Positions 32,897 through 43,054 of a stretch of DNA of 46,168 nt are shown here, piece after piece. Each line of letters begins with the position of its first letter. Within the stretch, counting starts at the first letter, position 1. The DNA comes from Bacteroidota bacterium (lineage in GTDB: Bacteria; Bacteroidota; Bacteroidia; UKL13-3). The position numbers were made by a program, and so were the translations under genes. The stretch is from positions 1 through 46,168 of the forward strand of contig CANHDN010000005.1 of NCBI GenBank assembly GCA_947459415.1. Direction: 5' to 3'. Below the pieces are notes generated by a model. It saw only the letters and a program-made list of their open reading frames with translations. It was not told where the DNA came from and ran no database searches.

Positions 32897-35290
32897 ATGA
32901 AGAATAAAAATAATCCATTATTAGTACTGCTTATTTGGGGAGTATTTCTGCAAACTGCTAGTGCAAATCGAATTGATTCTGTGAATATTACTCATTATAA
33001 TCTTTCACTCAGCATCCGAAATATTGAAAAAAAGCAAATTTCTGGAGTTGCCACCCTACAAGCAATTCCAAATTTCAATGCTTTACAGGTAGTTACGCTA
33101 GATTTATTAAAACTCAATGTAGACTCAGTTTTATGTAATCAGGTTATATCTAAATTTTTTCAAACAGACTCTACCATCAGTATTCATTTAGACAAAGAAT
33201 ATTATCAGCAAGATTCCATTAAACTGCAAATTTTTTATCATGGATCTCCAAGCAAGGATGCAAAGTGGGGAGGCTTTTACTTTTCTGGAAATCATGCATT
33301 TAATATGGGTGTAGGGATGGCTTCCAATCCACCTAATTTCGGAAGATGCTGGTTTCCGTGTAATGATAATTTTACTGATCGGGCAAGCTACGAATTCCAT
33401 GTAACTACAGATTCAAATTTTATGGCAGTTTGCAGTGGTATGCAGGAGCCTGCAAGCACCAATGTGGATGGAAGTATAACCTGGCATTGGCGTTTAAATC
33501 AAACCATTCCGAGTTACTTAGCGAATGTAGCGGTAAGCAAATACGTTTTGGTAAATAGTAAATACCTTGGATTGAATCGAGAAATCCCAATTCAATTAGC
33601 CGTTTCAATAGCAGATACAGCCAAAGCAATGGCATCGTTTTTTAGATTAAATCAAGCAATACAGTGTTTTGAAGAAAGGTTTGGACCTTATTTATTTGGT
33701 CGCATTGGCTATGTTGGAGTGCCTTTTAATGCAGGTGCCATGGAACATGCATGCAATATTTCTTACCCACTTTATGCCATAGATGGTTCAGGTAATTACG
33801 AAACCTTAATGGCGCATGAATTAGCTCACAGTTGGTGGGGCAATTTAGTTACAACCAGAATTGCCGGAGATATGTGGTTAAATGAAGGCTGGGCAAGTTA
33901 TTGCGAAGCCTTGTTTTTAGAATGCGCATATGGGAAAAATGCTTACAATGATAAAATAGCTTCCGAACTTTTTGAATCTTTACGATGGGCACATGCTAGA
34001 GATGACGGATTTTTGCCAGTATCTGGTGTTCCATTAGCAAATACTTACGGAACCCACGTATACACAAAAGGAGGATTAATGGTGCATACTTTGAGAAATA
34101 TGATGGGCGATTCGGCCTTCTTTACTGCTTGTAAAAACTATCTAAATTCTTTAAAGTTTAGCGATGTAATTTCCTTTAATTTAATGGATTATTTTAGTGG
34201 ATATTCTAAAATTGACATGCTTGATTTTTTTAAAACTTGGATTTACGATCCTGGCGATCATGATATTCAAGTTTTAAATTTTGTTGAACAAATTGAATCT
34301 AATGCAACAAATAAAAAATTCCTGCTCACTACACAGCAATTAAGAAGACATAAAACGCATCTCATCAAACTGGCTGAACCTAATCTTAAAATTTATTACA
34401 CTAACGGTAGCAGTCTTACTATTCCGGTTTCTCTCGAAACTGATTGGACCGGTTTTGCTTCTAAAAATGTAAATCTAACACCAGAACAAAGTAAAAATAT
34501 TGCCTTTGTAACGCTAAACGAAGATAATAAGATTGCTTTGGGAAAAACTTTCCAAAAAGAATGGATAAAAACTACCGGATTAAAAACTTTTAGCAATGCC
34601 CTACTAACCTTCACTGTTAAAAATATAACTGATTCTGCATTCATTTATGTGGAGCATCATTTTGCTGAACCCAATACATGGATAAATGATACCCTACCCA
34701 AAGGAATCCGACTATCGCGCGAACGCTTTTGGAAAGTAAATGGAATTTTCAATTCAAGTAATTTCAGTGCCACAGCTTTTTTTAATTATGATGGCACCAC
34801 CCCTGCTGCTAAAAACGCTGGATTTTTAGATAATGAACTTATTGTTGGTTCAGAAGATAGTTTGGTTTTATTATATAGACCTAATTCTAATACTGCTTTT
34901 ACAGTAGAAACTGATTTAACTTTTCAACCTGGTCCAAATAAAACTGATAAAATTGGTAGATTTTGGGTCAACCAGTTAAAATTGGGTGAATATGCCTTTG
35001 GATATAAAGACATTAAAGCGAATACAAATGAATTAAAATTAGATCACGCTGGCCACTTAACAATTTTTCCTAACCCAACTGATCAGCTATTACATATTCT
35101 TTTGCCAGAAAAGCATTCTCCTGGCACAATAAAAATTTGCGATAAGCTCGGTAAAATAATCAAGGAAACTAAGTTTGACAATTTTGATAAGGAGCTAAAA
35201 GTTGAAACGAGCACTTTTGGTGCTGGTTTATTCTTTATAGTTTATGAAGATGAGCAAATAAAGTTTAGTCAAAGTTTTATTGTAAAATAA
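32897..35290 (+). CDS. Secreted M1 family aminopeptidase with T9SS tail
   Basis: This 797-residue zinc aminopeptidase has a signal peptide (MKNKNNPLLVLLIWGVFLQTASA|NRI). An N-terminal beta-sandwich is followed by the M1 catalytic domain with GAMEH at about residues 276-280 (the GxMEN exopeptidase motif, with His for Asn as in several bacterial M1 groups). The zinc motif HELAH is at 307-311 and the third ligand Glu330 lies in WLNEGWA. The C-terminal 75 residues are a T9SS type A tail (LTIFPNPTDQLL ... FGAGLFFIVY ... SFIVK). It therefore probably trims peptides at the cell surface or outside. fdhD starts 2 nt after its stop, so both may share a transcript. Confidence 0.93.
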   Translation: MKNKNNPLLVLLIWGVFLQTASANRIDSVNITHYNLSLSIRNIEKKQISGVATLQAIPNFNALQVVTLDLLKLNVDSVLCNQVISKFFQTDSTISIHLDKEYYQQDSIKLQIFYHGSPSKDAKWGGFYFSGNHAFNMGVGMASNPPNFGRCWFPCNDNFTDRASYEFHVTTDSNFMAVCSGMQEPASTNVDGSITWHWRLNQTIPSYLANVAVSKYVLVNSKYLGLNREIPIQLAVSIADTAKAMASFFRLNQAIQCFEERFGPYLFGRIGYVGVPFNAGAMEHACNISYPLYAIDGSGNYETLMAHELAHSWWGNLVTTRIAGDMWLNEGWASYCEALFLECAYGKNAYNDKIASELFESLRWAHARDDGFLPVSGVPLANTYGTHVYTKGGLMVHTLRNMMGDSAFFTACKNYLNSLKFSDVISFNLMDYFSGYSKIDMLDFFKTWIYDPGDHDIQVLNFVEQIESNATNKKFLLTTQQLRRHKTHLIKLAEPNLKIYYTNGSSLTIPVSLETDWTGFASKNVNLTPEQSKNIAFVTLNEDNKIALGKTFQKEWIKTTGLKTFSNALLTFTVKNITDSAFIYVEHHFAEPNTWINDTLPKGIRLSRERFWKVNGIFNSSNFSATAFFNYDGTTPAAKNAGFLDNELIVGSEDSLVLLYRPNSNTAFTVETDLTFQPGPNKTDKIGRFWVNQLKLGEYAFGYKDIKANTNELKLDHAGHLTIFPNPTDQLLHILLPEKHSPGTIKICDKLGKIIKETKFDNFDKELKVETSTFGAGLFFIVYEDEQIKFSQSFIVK

Positions 35291-35292
35291 GC

Positions 35293-36135
35293 ATGCAAAA
35301 ACCGGCTGTATCTGCTGTTCAATTAAAAAGATTTGAACACAAGGATTATATTTACACAGAAGATTTAGTAGCTGTTGAAGAACCTTTAGAAATTCGTTTG
35401 GGTTTTGGTTCGACCCAACAAAGAATTCAAAAGCGAATTTCTGTTACCATGCGCACTCCTGGTCATGATTTTGAATTAGCAATTGGATTCTTATTCACGG
35501 AAGGAATTATTTCCTCTGTTGATGAAATTTTAAGCATACAATACTGCACAGAAGCGAATACTCAAGAAAATAATTATAATGTTATCAGAGTTGAACTGAA
35601 AGACTATATTTCGTTTAATGAATCTGTTTTACAAAGAAATTTTTATACAACATCTAGCTGTGGCGTTTGCGGAAAAGCCAGTATTGATGCAGTATTTCAG
35701 CAATGCGACAAGAAGGTTGTTCAACAGTTTAATATTCAATCTTCTCTTATTTTATCCTTGCCTGAGAAGCTACAAAATCATCAGCAAGTATTTAAATATA
35801 CGGGTGGCTTGCATGGTTGTGGGCTTTTTGATTTAAATGGGAATTTAATGCTAAGTAGAGAGGATGTTGGAAGACATAATGCTTTAGACAAACTAATTGG
35901 TGCAGCATTGGGATTATCAACAAATGTATTGGAAAAAAGCATATTAATGCTGAGTGGAAGAGCCAGTTTTGAATTATTGCAAAAAGCTGCCATGGCTCAA
36001 ATACCGCTTGTTGTTTCGGTAGGTGCTCCCAGCAGTTTAGCAATAGAAACTGCGATTAAGTTTAACATAAGCCTAGTTGGATTTGTAAAGGCAGAAAAGT
36101 TTAATATTTACGCTGGTGCAGAGCGCTTAAATTAA
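35293..36135 (+). CDS. fdhD: Formate dehydrogenase accessory sulfurtransferase FdhD
   Basis: FdhD transfers sulfur to the molybdenum bis-MGD cofactor, which is needed for formate dehydrogenase activity. The 280-residue protein keeps the reactive CxxC loop (Cys123-Gly-Val-Cys126 in SSCGVCGKA), the '[10 protein letters not shown]' block and the '[19 protein letters not shown]' motif, followed by the '[16 protein letters not shown]' region. No formate dehydrogenase or molybdopterin synthesis gene is nearby; in this group FdhD may serve FdhF-like oxidoreductases elsewhere. It lies 2 nt behind the aminopeptidase gene and overlaps the convergent parE gene by 9 bp. Confidence 0.95.
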   Translation: MQKPAVSAVQLKRFEHKDYIYTEDLVAVEEPLEIRLGFGSTQQRIQKRISVTMRTPGHDFELAIGFLFTEGIISSVDEILSIQYCTEANTQENNYNVIRVELKDYISFNESVLQRNFYTTSSCGVCGKASIDAVFQQCDKKVVQQFNIQSSLILSLPEKLQNHQQVFKYTGGLHGCGLFDLNGNLMLSREDVGRHNALDKLIGAALGLSTNVLEKSILMLSGRASFELLQKAAMAQIPLVVSVGAPSSLAIETAIKFNISLVGFVKAEKFNIYAGAERLN

Positions 36136-38007
36136 TTCATCCTCTAACTCAGCCTCCACTAAAGTATCTTTTTCAATGCGAAGATTATCAATAATAAATG
36201 CCTGTCTATCCATGGTATTCTTACCCATGTAATATTCTAACATTTTTTGGATAGGTAAATCAGGATTTAAAACAACAGGTTGCAATCGCATGTCTTCGCC
36301 TATAAATAACCCAAACTCTTCCGGAGATATTTCACCCAAACCTTTAAACCTGGTTATTTCTGGTCTTACCCCCAACTGCCTGATAGCATCTTGCCGCTCC
36401 TGATCTGTATAACAATAGATAGTTTTTTGTTTATTTCTAACTCTAAACAATGGGGTTTCCAAGATGTATAAATGCCCGTTTTTAGCCAAATCTGGAAAAA
36501 ATTGCAAAAAGAAGGTTAATAATAATAAACGGATGTGCATTCCATCAACGTCTGCATCAGTTGCAACAACAATTCGGTTATATCGCAAATCTTCAATACT
36601 TTCCTCAATATTTAATGCATGTTGCAGTAAATTAAACTCCTCATTTTCGTATACTACTTTTTTTGTTAAGCCATAACTATTTAGCGGCTTTCCTCGCAAA
36701 CTAAATACAGCTTGTAGTTCAACATTTCTACTTTTTGTAATAGATCCACTGGCAGAATCCCCTTCTGTTATAAATAAAGTTGTATCGAATTTTCGCTCAT
36801 CTTTTCCATCATTAAAATGAATTCTGCAGTCGCGCAGCTTTTTATTATGTAAATTGGCCTTTTTTGCTCTTTCATTGGCAAGCTTTTTAATACCCGCCAT
36901 CTCTTTACGTTCTCTTTCACTCTGGTTGATTCTTCGTAAAAGCGCATCGGCAGCTTCTGGATGCTTATGAAGATAGTCGTCTAGACTCTTTTTCATAAAA
37001 TCCATCACAAATTGCTTCACCGTTTGTGCTTCATTAGGAGCCATTGTTTGCGAACCTAATTTTGTTTTAGTTTGACTTTCAAAAACTGGCTCTTGAACAC
37101 GCAAACTTACGGCTGCAATGATACTAGCTCTGATGTCAGCCAAATCAAAGTCTTTCTTATAAAAATCACGTATAGTTTTTGCAAATGCTTCCCTAAAGGC
37201 ATTTAAATGCGTTCCGCCTTGGGTTGTATGCTGGCCATTTACAAAGCTGTAATATTCTTCTCCATATTGATTTTCATGCGTAATTGCCACCTCAATATCT
37301 TCACCCTTTAAATGAATTATTGGGTATCTAATGGCCTCCTCATTGGTTTTACGTTTTAATAAATCAAGTAAACCGTCTTTAGAAAAATATTTTTTATCAT
37401 TAAACCAAATCGTTAATCCACTATTTAAATACACATAATTCCATAGCATATTTTCAATATACTCATTGATATATTTGAAATGCTTAAATATGGTATCATC
37501 TGCAATAAAACTAATAGCTGTTCCATTAGGTTCAATGGTATCTTGTAATTTATGATCTTTAGTTAATTCTCCTTTTTCAAATTCTACAATTTTCGTTTTA
37601 CCATCTCTAAAAGATTGAACTTTAAATTGTTGTGACAAGGCATTTACAGCTTTTGTTCCAACACCATTCAAACCTACTGACTTTTTAAATGCCTTAGAAT
37701 CATATTTTCCACCCGTATTTATTTGAGAAACACATTCTATTACTTTTCCAAGTGGAATACCTCTACCGTAATCTCTAATAAATGCTCTATTATCTGTAAT
37801 TTTTATATCAATTTGCCTGCCATTTCCCATGACAAATTCATCGATTGAGTTATCAAGAATTTCTTTGAGCAAGATATATATACCATCGTCCATGGCGCTT
37901 CCATCGCCAAGTTTACCAATATACATACCCGGGCGTAGACGAATGTGTTCGCGCCAATCTAGTGAGCGAATACTACTCTCATCATAATTTACAACTTCTT
38001 CTGCCAT
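36127..38007 (-). CDS. parE: DNA topoisomerase IV subunit B
   Basis: This is the ATPase and toprim subunit of a type IIA topoisomerase that decatenates daughter chromosomes. The 626-residue protein has the GHKL ATP site (Glu49 and DNSIDE, GRGIP at 81-85, GLNGVG at 112-117) and the toprim domain with EGDSAS at 415-420, RGKPLN at 438-443 and DADVDG at 484-489. A length of about 630 residues, the opening '[20 protein letters not shown]' and the final '[14 protein letters not shown]' region fit ParE of Bacteroidota rather than GyrB. No parC follows; downstream is fdhD in the opposite direction. GyrB is an unlikely alternative. Confidence 0.9.
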   Translation of the reverse strand: MAEEVVNYDESSIRSLDWREHIRLRPGMYIGKLGDGSAMDDGIYILLKEILDNSIDEFVMGNGRQIDIKITDNRAFIRDYGRGIPLGKVIECVSQINTGGKYDSKAFKKSVGLNGVGTKAVNALSQQFKVQSFRDGKTKIVEFEKGELTKDHKLQDTIEPNGTAISFIADDTIFKHFKYINEYIENMLWNYVYLNSGLTIWFNDKKYFSKDGLLDLLKRKTNEEAIRYPIIHLKGEDIEVAITHENQYGEEYYSFVNGQHTTQGGTHLNAFREAFAKTIRDFYKKDFDLADIRASIIAAVSLRVQEPVFESQTKTKLGSQTMAPNEAQTVKQFVMDFMKKSLDDYLHKHPEAADALLRRINQSERERKEMAGIKKLANERAKKANLHNKKLRDCRIHFNDGKDERKFDTTLFITEGDSASGSITKSRNVELQAVFSLRGKPLNSYGLTKKVVYENEEFNLLQHALNIEESIEDLRYNRIVVATDADVDGMHIRLLLLTFFLQFFPDLAKNGHLYILETPLFRVRNKQKTIYCYTDQERQDAIRQLGVRPEITRFKGLGEISPEEFGLFIGEDMRLQPVVLNPDLPIQKMLEYYMGKNTMDRQAFIIDNLRIEKDTLVEAELEDELI

Positions 38008-38107
38008 ATATCTTTTACGAAAATGCTAAGGTAAGCACAATACCACAATACTTTTTCATGCTTTTTGCACAAAATTGTGGAAAAACTAATCAACTCAGGA
38101 CAATAAA

Positions 38108-38135
38108 AAACCCTGAAGTGAATACTCCAGGGTTT
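38108..38135 (-). terminator. Terminator of the OmpA-like/TPR lipoprotein gene
   Basis: 8-bp arms AAACCCTG/CAGGGTTT with a 12-nt loop, then TTTTTTATTG on the minus strand, 24 nt past the stop at 38159. It lies between this gene and parE. Confidence 0.82.
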
Positions 38136-38158
38136 CTATTTATAAAACTATTAGATTA

Positions 38159-39889
38159 TTAGCGAATAGCTGCTTCAAACAAAGGATTATTGAAGAATTT
38201 TCTAAACTCAACATCATCCTTAGCCAAAGTTCTAGCAGATGCATTTTTTGCTACAGCCTGAGCTAGGTTTGTAGTACAAACATCTTGATTATTCATTCTA
38301 GCTCCGCAAATAGCACGTAAATAATAATGCTCCCAGCTTAGTTCATCTGGATTAATTTCATCAATAATTGCTTTTGCACCAGCAGAATTACCATTTAACA
38401 TTTGAGCCAAAGCAGTGTTGAAATCTGCTTTACCACTTTTAGTGAAGTTATTAACTGCAGATGCATAATTACCGGCTTTCACATCTAAAACGCCAAGATT
38501 ATAATACGTATTAGCTCCGTTATCAGCAGCTTGTTGGTAGTATTTTCTAGCAGAAACCAAATCTCCTTTTGCACGCGCTAAAGCTCCTATATTAGCTAAT
38601 ATGATACCATTTTTAGAATCTAATTGGTAAGCACTATTTAATTGAGCAGTTGCACCATCATAATTTTTGCTATTTAAATACATTACTCCTAAATCATTAA
38701 AACCTCTCCAATCAGAACTAAATTGATTGTTGTAAGCAATGGTAGCTTCTTCTTTTAATTTATTATCTGTAGTGATTACCTTTAAATGATATAACTCTGA
38801 TTGATTTAATGCAGCATAATTTCCATGGAAAGTCATCAATTGCGCATCAGTTTTGAATGGCTTACCTCCAATTACAATTAATTCAGATTTACGCAATGTA
38901 GGCAAAATCAAGTCCGCTGCTTTCTTCCAAGATTTTTCATGATTTTTACGCAATTGAGCTTCTTTTTCTTCATCACTGATTGAAGCGTTGTTGATAATCG
39001 CAATCATTGCATCTTTATCCGCAATATTAGACTTGGTTAATTCTGCTGCAAATCCTTTCCAGTCTTCTGCCAACATATATCCCATGCTAAAATTGCTATC
39101 ATTTACTTCTGAGAAACCTAATTTCTTTAATTCTTTTCTAAAATAGGCAAATGTTGAAGTTGAACGACCTTTGGACAAATTGCTGTTTCTTTCTAACTCT
39201 CCATCAGGCGATGCAAAAGCGTTGATAGAAATCCCTCTAACAACCCAATTTGAATCCTTCTTTAATAAAGTTTTTAAGGCTGTAATTTGCTTTTTGTTAT
39301 CTATGCTTTTTCCACTTTTGAATTTAGGATTAAAACGATCTACGTCAATGGGGAAATAAATATTTACAGACTTATTTGTTAATTCTGGCTTGTAGTTATC
39401 TGCCGCTAAATAACTTTCATTGGTATATTTAAGCATCGAAGCTGTAGTAATTGTTCCAACAACTTTAATACTATCTGGCACTAAAAGTGCTTTTTCTTTG
39501 TAGGTAAAACGAGGCAATAAATCAACATTTTTCATTTCAGATGAAAAAGCCACTTTATCAGCGTAAGTAATCGTTCCGCCATTTTTGGCATTTACAGTAT
39601 AATCTGCTGAACCTTCTGCTTTCTCTCCTTTAATCGTTACTGATTTTAAGTTAATTTCTTTGCCATCCTTTGTTTTCATATATGGCTGAAATGTAACGAT
39701 AGCTTTAGATTTCATTGTTTTTGGTGGAACAGTACCTGTTATCACAACTTCAACTGAGTCTCCCCTCATTTCTAAAGGATCTGGATTGACAGAATAAGAG
39801 TTTTTGGTAAGATTTGGTCCACTACATGCAGCAACTAAAATTGACGTAGTTAAACTGATGGGTAGAACTTTTTTAAAAAAATCGTTCAT
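38159..39889 (-). CDS. Lipoprotein with OmpA-like and TPR segments
   Basis: This 576-residue lipoprotein has its lipobox at LVAAC (Cys22). Residues 30-170 look beta-rich. Residues about 175-260 resemble an OmpA-like region ('VNIYFPIDVDRFNPKF' and 'INAFASPDGELERNSNLSKGRS'), where peptidoglycan-facing residues would lie. From about residue 395 on, TPR-like helices are visible ('FNDLGVMYLNSKNYDGATAQLNSAYQL', 'ANIGALARAKGDLVSARKYYQQAADNG', 'YNLGVLDVKAGNYASAVNNFTKSG'). The combination suggests an outer-membrane-anchored scaffold. Function unknown. The start is the ATG at 39889 and the gene is divergent from the ftsE pair. Confidence 0.8.
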   Translation of the reverse strand: MNDFFKKVLPISLTTSILVAACSGPNLTKNSYSVNPDPLEMRGDSVEVVITGTVPPKTMKSKAIVTFQPYMKTKDGKEINLKSVTIKGEKAEGSADYTVNAKNGGTITYADKVAFSSEMKNVDLLPRFTYKEKALLVPDSIKVVGTITTASMLKYTNESYLAADNYKPELTNKSVNIYFPIDVDRFNPKFKSGKSIDNKKQITALKTLLKKDSNWVVRGISINAFASPDGELERNSNLSKGRSTSTFAYFRKELKKLGFSEVNDSNFSMGYMLAEDWKGFAAELTKSNIADKDAMIAIINNASISDEEKEAQLRKNHEKSWKKAADLILPTLRKSELIVIGGKPFKTDAQLMTFHGNYAALNQSELYHLKVITTDNKLKEEATIAYNNQFSSDWRGFNDLGVMYLNSKNYDGATAQLNSAYQLDSKNGIILANIGALARAKGDLVSARKYYQQAADNGANTYYNLGVLDVKAGNYASAVNNFTKSGKADFNTALAQMLNGNSAGAKAIIDEINPDELSWEHYYLRAICGARMNNQDVCTTNLAQAVAKNASARTLAKDDVEFRKFFNNPLFEAAIR

Positions 39890-39953
39890 TGTTTTTTATT
39901 TTTGTTTCGCAATATTAAGGAATTGACCTAAAAAATAAAAAATAAATTACATT

Positions 39954-40163
39954 TTGTATATCATTAAAATTAAAGGAAAAGCAAAAATACCTGATTATTT
40001 ACAGGTACGAGATGATAATTTCACGCTTATTGCTTATACCCGTACAGACAGGCCAGAGAAGGCATTGGAAAAGTGTGGTCTAGGAAATCAAGTTCCAAAA
40101 ATCTTAGAATTGATGAATAAAATTCCATTCGGACAAATGACAAAATTAGAAATCAATGATTGA
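39954..40163 (+). CDS. Small conserved protein upstream of ftsE (69 residues)
   Basis: A 69-residue cytosolic protein begins YIIKIKGKAKIPDYLQVRDDNFTLIAYTR after the initiator. It looks like a conserved Bacteroidota family that sits before ftsE; I cannot name a function. The only start that keeps the whole conserved N-terminus is the TTG at 39954 (or the ATT just before it), because no ATG occurs in frame until residue 54. The stop overlaps the ftsE ATG by 8 bp, so translation is likely coupled. A TTGACC element lies 30 bp upstream. It may assist FtsE in cell division, but only position says so. Confidence 0.75.
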   Translation: MYIIKIKGKAKIPDYLQVRDDNFTLIAYTRTDRPEKALEKCGLGNQVPKILELMNKIPFGQMTKLEIND

Positions 40164-40863
40164 TCAAAAACCCATCATATCACTCAAGGGAGTGAGTATA
40201 TTTCAGCAAAATAATTTAGTATTATCGGATGTAAACTTTAATATGCATCCAGGTGAATTTGTTTATTTAATAGGTTCAACAGGAAGTGGAAAATCTTCTT
40301 TACTAAAAATTCTCTATGGTGAGTTAAAAGTGGAAAAAGGACAAGCTAAAATAGCAGGTTTCGACTTAACCACACTTAAAAAATCTCAAATACCCATTCT
40401 TAGAAGAAAACTTGGTGTTGTTTTTCAAGATTTTCAATTACTATTTGATAGAGATGTGTACGAAAATTTAAACTTTGTATTGCGCGCAACGGCATGGAAA
40501 AATAAAACTGAAATAGACCATAGAATTAAAGAGGTTCTAGAAATGGTTAACTTAGGCACTAAATCACATAAAATGCCATTTGAATTAAGTGGAGGCGAAC
40601 AGCAGCGCTTGGCTATTGCACGCGCCTTATTAAATAAACCAGAAATTATTTTGGCTGATGAACCAACAGGTAATTTAGACCCACAAACTAGCGATGAATT
40701 GCTAAAATTACTCCATCAAATTAGTTTGTCTGGAACTGCCATATTAATGGCTACGCATGATTATCGCATTTTAGAGAAATTTCCTGCAGGAATTATGCGT
40801 TGTGAAGGTGGTAAAGTTCTAAATCACAAATTATTAAATGAGTTTAATCAAGGAGTGAAATAA
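40156..40863 (+). CDS. ftsE: Cell division ABC transporter ATP-binding protein FtsE
   Basis: FtsE is the ATPase of the FtsEX complex that activates peptidoglycan hydrolases at the division site. The 235-residue protein has Walker A GSTGSGKSS at 40-48, the Q-loop in VVFQDFQLL (about 88-96), signature LSGGEQQ at 144-150, Walker B IILADEP at 164-170 and the switch His in ATHDYRI. The RDVYENLNFVLRATAW stretch is typical of FtsE rather than LolD. ftsX is not adjacent, which is common in Bacteroidota. It overlaps the small gene upstream and the convergent glycosyltransferase gene by 20 bp. Confidence 0.9.
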   Translation: MIDQKPIISLKGVSIFQQNNLVLSDVNFNMHPGEFVYLIGSTGSGKSSLLKILYGELKVEKGQAKIAGFDLTTLKKSQIPILRRKLGVVFQDFQLLFDRDVYENLNFVLRATAWKNKTEIDHRIKEVLEMVNLGTKSHKMPFELSGGEQQRLAIARALLNKPEIILADEPTGNLDPQTSDELLKLLHQISLSGTAILMATHDYRILEKFPAGIMRCEGGKVLNHKLLNEFNQGVK

Positions 40864-41959
40864 GCTTTTGAATATTTAATTGATTGTTGAATTTTTCAGA
40901 TAGTATAGCTTTTCTATGTTGAATTGCATTCCAATCAAATTCTAACTTAAATAATTCTGCGATTTTTTCCTTCATTTTATCAGGCGTATCAGCAATAATA
41001 GTTGCCTCGGACAATCCTGTTTCGGCAACCATTGGCGAATTTACTAAGACGAATTTACCATTAAACAACACATTGATTAATTTCAATTTAATACCTGTAG
41101 ATTGAAAAGTTGGTAAAATATTCACGTGAGCTTTTTTGATATAGGTGGTGATCTCTTCAGACTTTAAGGAAGTTAGCAGTATAATATGCTCATGCTTGGA
41201 CACCTCTTTTTTTAATTCTATGCTTGCTCCATCCCCGGCAATCAGAAGCTTAAATGGAATATTTGAAAAAACTTCTCTTACTAAAAATAACGCTGCAAGA
41301 TTATTTTCTGCAACACTTAATTTACCATGATAGAAGCAATAATTAGATTCACCAGGTTCAATATTTACTTCACTATTCCCATGAAATGCGGGTAATAATT
41401 TTACTTTATTGCCAAATTTAGTTTTTAAATATCGTTCATCTTTAGGAGATATAGCTAATAAATAATTGGCACTGATTAACCTTTTCTCATAATTCTTTAA
41501 TAGGAATGACTCTACTAAATAATATGTTTTTTTGAATAGATTATTTTCTGGTTTTGCCAATGAAGCATAATAATCATGTTCGATATTATGCATACGAACT
41601 ATTTTAATGCGATCTTTTAACTTGGGGTGATTAATTAATAAGCTACTATGAACGGCTTCAAATAATATAGGTGCCTCGTCTTGTAATAAATTGTTTAATA
41701 GATTATTATCATTTCTACTAACAACGATATATGGAGTGGTTAAAGAAAAACTCCATTTTTTTCTCTGGTAATAATATATTTTTTTACAATACTTTTTTAA
41801 CTCTTCTGATTGAACCCTATCTCCGTATTGAAAATTATGCAAAATAACATGTATTCCGCATGCATGCAGTGCTTTAATTCTATAAAACACATCAATAACA
41901 CCGCCATAATTTGCAGGATATGGGATATCAAAAGAGATAATATGAATTGATTTGTTCAC
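40844..41959 (-). CDS. Glycosyltransferase (GT4-like), second of a pair
   Basis: This 371-residue GT-B fold glycosyltransferase carries an N-terminal Rossmann start 'IHIISFDIPYPANYGGVIDV', in which the glycine-rich loop is typical of GT4 enzymes. The C-terminal half has 'CFYHGKLSVAENNLAALFL', 'LLIAGDGASIELKKEV' and 'VNILPTFQSTGIKLKLINVLFNGKFVLVN', the usual nucleotide-sugar site. No membrane segment is seen. The start is GTG at 41959, immediately after the stop of the preceding glycosyltransferase gene (no spacer). Acceptor and sugar are unknown; the pairing suggests steps in building a surface glycan. Confidence 0.85.
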   Translation of the reverse strand: MNKSIHIISFDIPYPANYGGVIDVFYRIKALHACGIHVILHNFQYGDRVQSEELKKYCKKIYYYQRKKWSFSLTTPYIVVSRNDNNLLNNLLQDEAPILFEAVHSSLLINHPKLKDRIKIVRMHNIEHDYYASLAKPENNLFKKTYYLVESFLLKNYEKRLISANYLLAISPKDERYLKTKFGNKVKLLPAFHGNSEVNIEPGESNYCFYHGKLSVAENNLAALFLVREVFSNIPFKLLIAGDGASIELKKEVSKHEHIILLTSLKSEEITTYIKKAHVNILPTFQSTGIKLKLINVLFNGKFVLVNSPMVAETGLSEATIIADTPDKMKEKIAELFKLEFDWNAIQHRKAILSEKFNNQLNIQKLISLLD

Positions 41960-43054
41960 TTAAATTGTTGCAAAAAGATTAATAAGTTTCTGCGACTCAT
42001 GCTGCAAATTATATACTTGACTAGCTTTAAAACAATTATTCTTCAATTTTTCATATAATAAATGATCATTGAGCAATTTATTTAAAGATATTGCAATTTC
42101 AGTAGGATCAGCCTTACATAAAATCGCAACTTCAAACTGACTATTAATCTTCTCATATTCAGGTAAATTTGCACATATTTGTGGCTTTCCTGCTTGAATA
42201 TAATCAAAAAACTTATTGGCTAATGAGTAATAATAGCTTAATCCATTTGGAACCAATAGGTTACAGCATATATCTGCTTCCAAAGTAAGTTCAGGTAAGT
42301 TTTCTGGCAATACAAAACCAAGAAAAATGACTTTATGATTCAATTTTTCTAACTCAACCAAATCTCTTAATTGTTTACTCAAATCGCCCTCTCCTGCTAT
42401 CCAAAGCACCCCATTTACTTGTTTCATGGCAACAATCAGTTCTTCAATACCTCTGCCAACATTTAGTGCACCCTGATACAAGATAATTTTATTTTCATTT
42501 TTAGAAACATGATTACTATTTTTTTGAAGTGGTGGAACATTCATGATACTTGAAAAGGGTATTCCATGTTGTTTTGTAAATATATCGGCTAAACTTGAAC
42601 TTACCGTATATGCTAAATCAACTTTAGGTACACATAAATTTCCAATTGTATTCCAAACATGTTTCACGAATTTTCTTTGAAACAATTCAGGCACCTCAGT
42701 GAAATATTCATGGGCATCAAAAACTAATTTACCTCGCCTTAATTTAGCAACAATTGTATTGGGTAATAAAGTGTCAAAATCTACAGAGAGCAAAATGTCG
42801 CAAGGCTTAAAAAGCAGGTATAATAGGAGCCTAGCATTAAATTCAATATAAAAAAGCTTTCCTTTTTCAAAAAAGCAATTCAATCTTTGTTGTTCAAAAA
42901 TCTCATTTTTTAAAGGTAAGGAGTTACTTCGTTTTCTACCAACAATACATACCTGATAACCTGCTTCACTGAGAATTTTACAATGTCGCTGCATGCGCTG
43001 ATCATACGTTAAGTCATTGCTTACACTTACAATTATTTTCTTTAGCTTTTCCAA
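41960..43054 (-). CDS. Glycosyltransferase (GT4-like), first of a pair
   Basis: This 364-residue GT-B glycosyltransferase has an N-terminal 'KIIVSVSNDLTYDQRMQRHCKIL' block that matches family members with a conserved Asp-Gln-Arg. The middle has 'LVFDAHEYFTEVPELFQRK', and the C-terminal half 'IILYQGALNVGRGIEELI', 'LWIAGEGDLSKQLRDL' and 'SYYYSLANKFFDYIQAGKPQICANLPEYE' form the nucleotide-sugar site. The start is TTG at 43054, inside the last codons of recQ (13-bp overlap); the next ATG would remove the first conserved strand. The acceptor is unknown. Confidence 0.85.
   Translation of the reverse strand: MEKLKKIIVSVSNDLTYDQRMQRHCKILSEAGYQVCIVGRKRSNSLPLKNEIFEQQRLNCFFEKGKLFYIEFNARLLLYLLFKPCDILLSVDFDTLLPNTIVAKLRRGKLVFDAHEYFTEVPELFQRKFVKHVWNTIGNLCVPKVDLAYTVSSSLADIFTKQHGIPFSSIMNVPPLQKNSNHVSKNENKIILYQGALNVGRGIEELIVAMKQVNGVLWIAGEGDLSKQLRDLVELEKLNHKVIFLGFVLPENLPELTLEADICCNLLVPNGLSYYYSLANKFFDYIQAGKPQICANLPEYEKINSQFEVAILCKADPTEIAISLNKLLNDHLLYEKLKNNCFKASQVYNLQHESQKLINLFATI

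Noticed and set aside
36127-38007. Annotation as gyrB
   Set aside because: Motifs are shared, but the N-terminal wording, length and 'TRFKGLGE' context fit ParE better.
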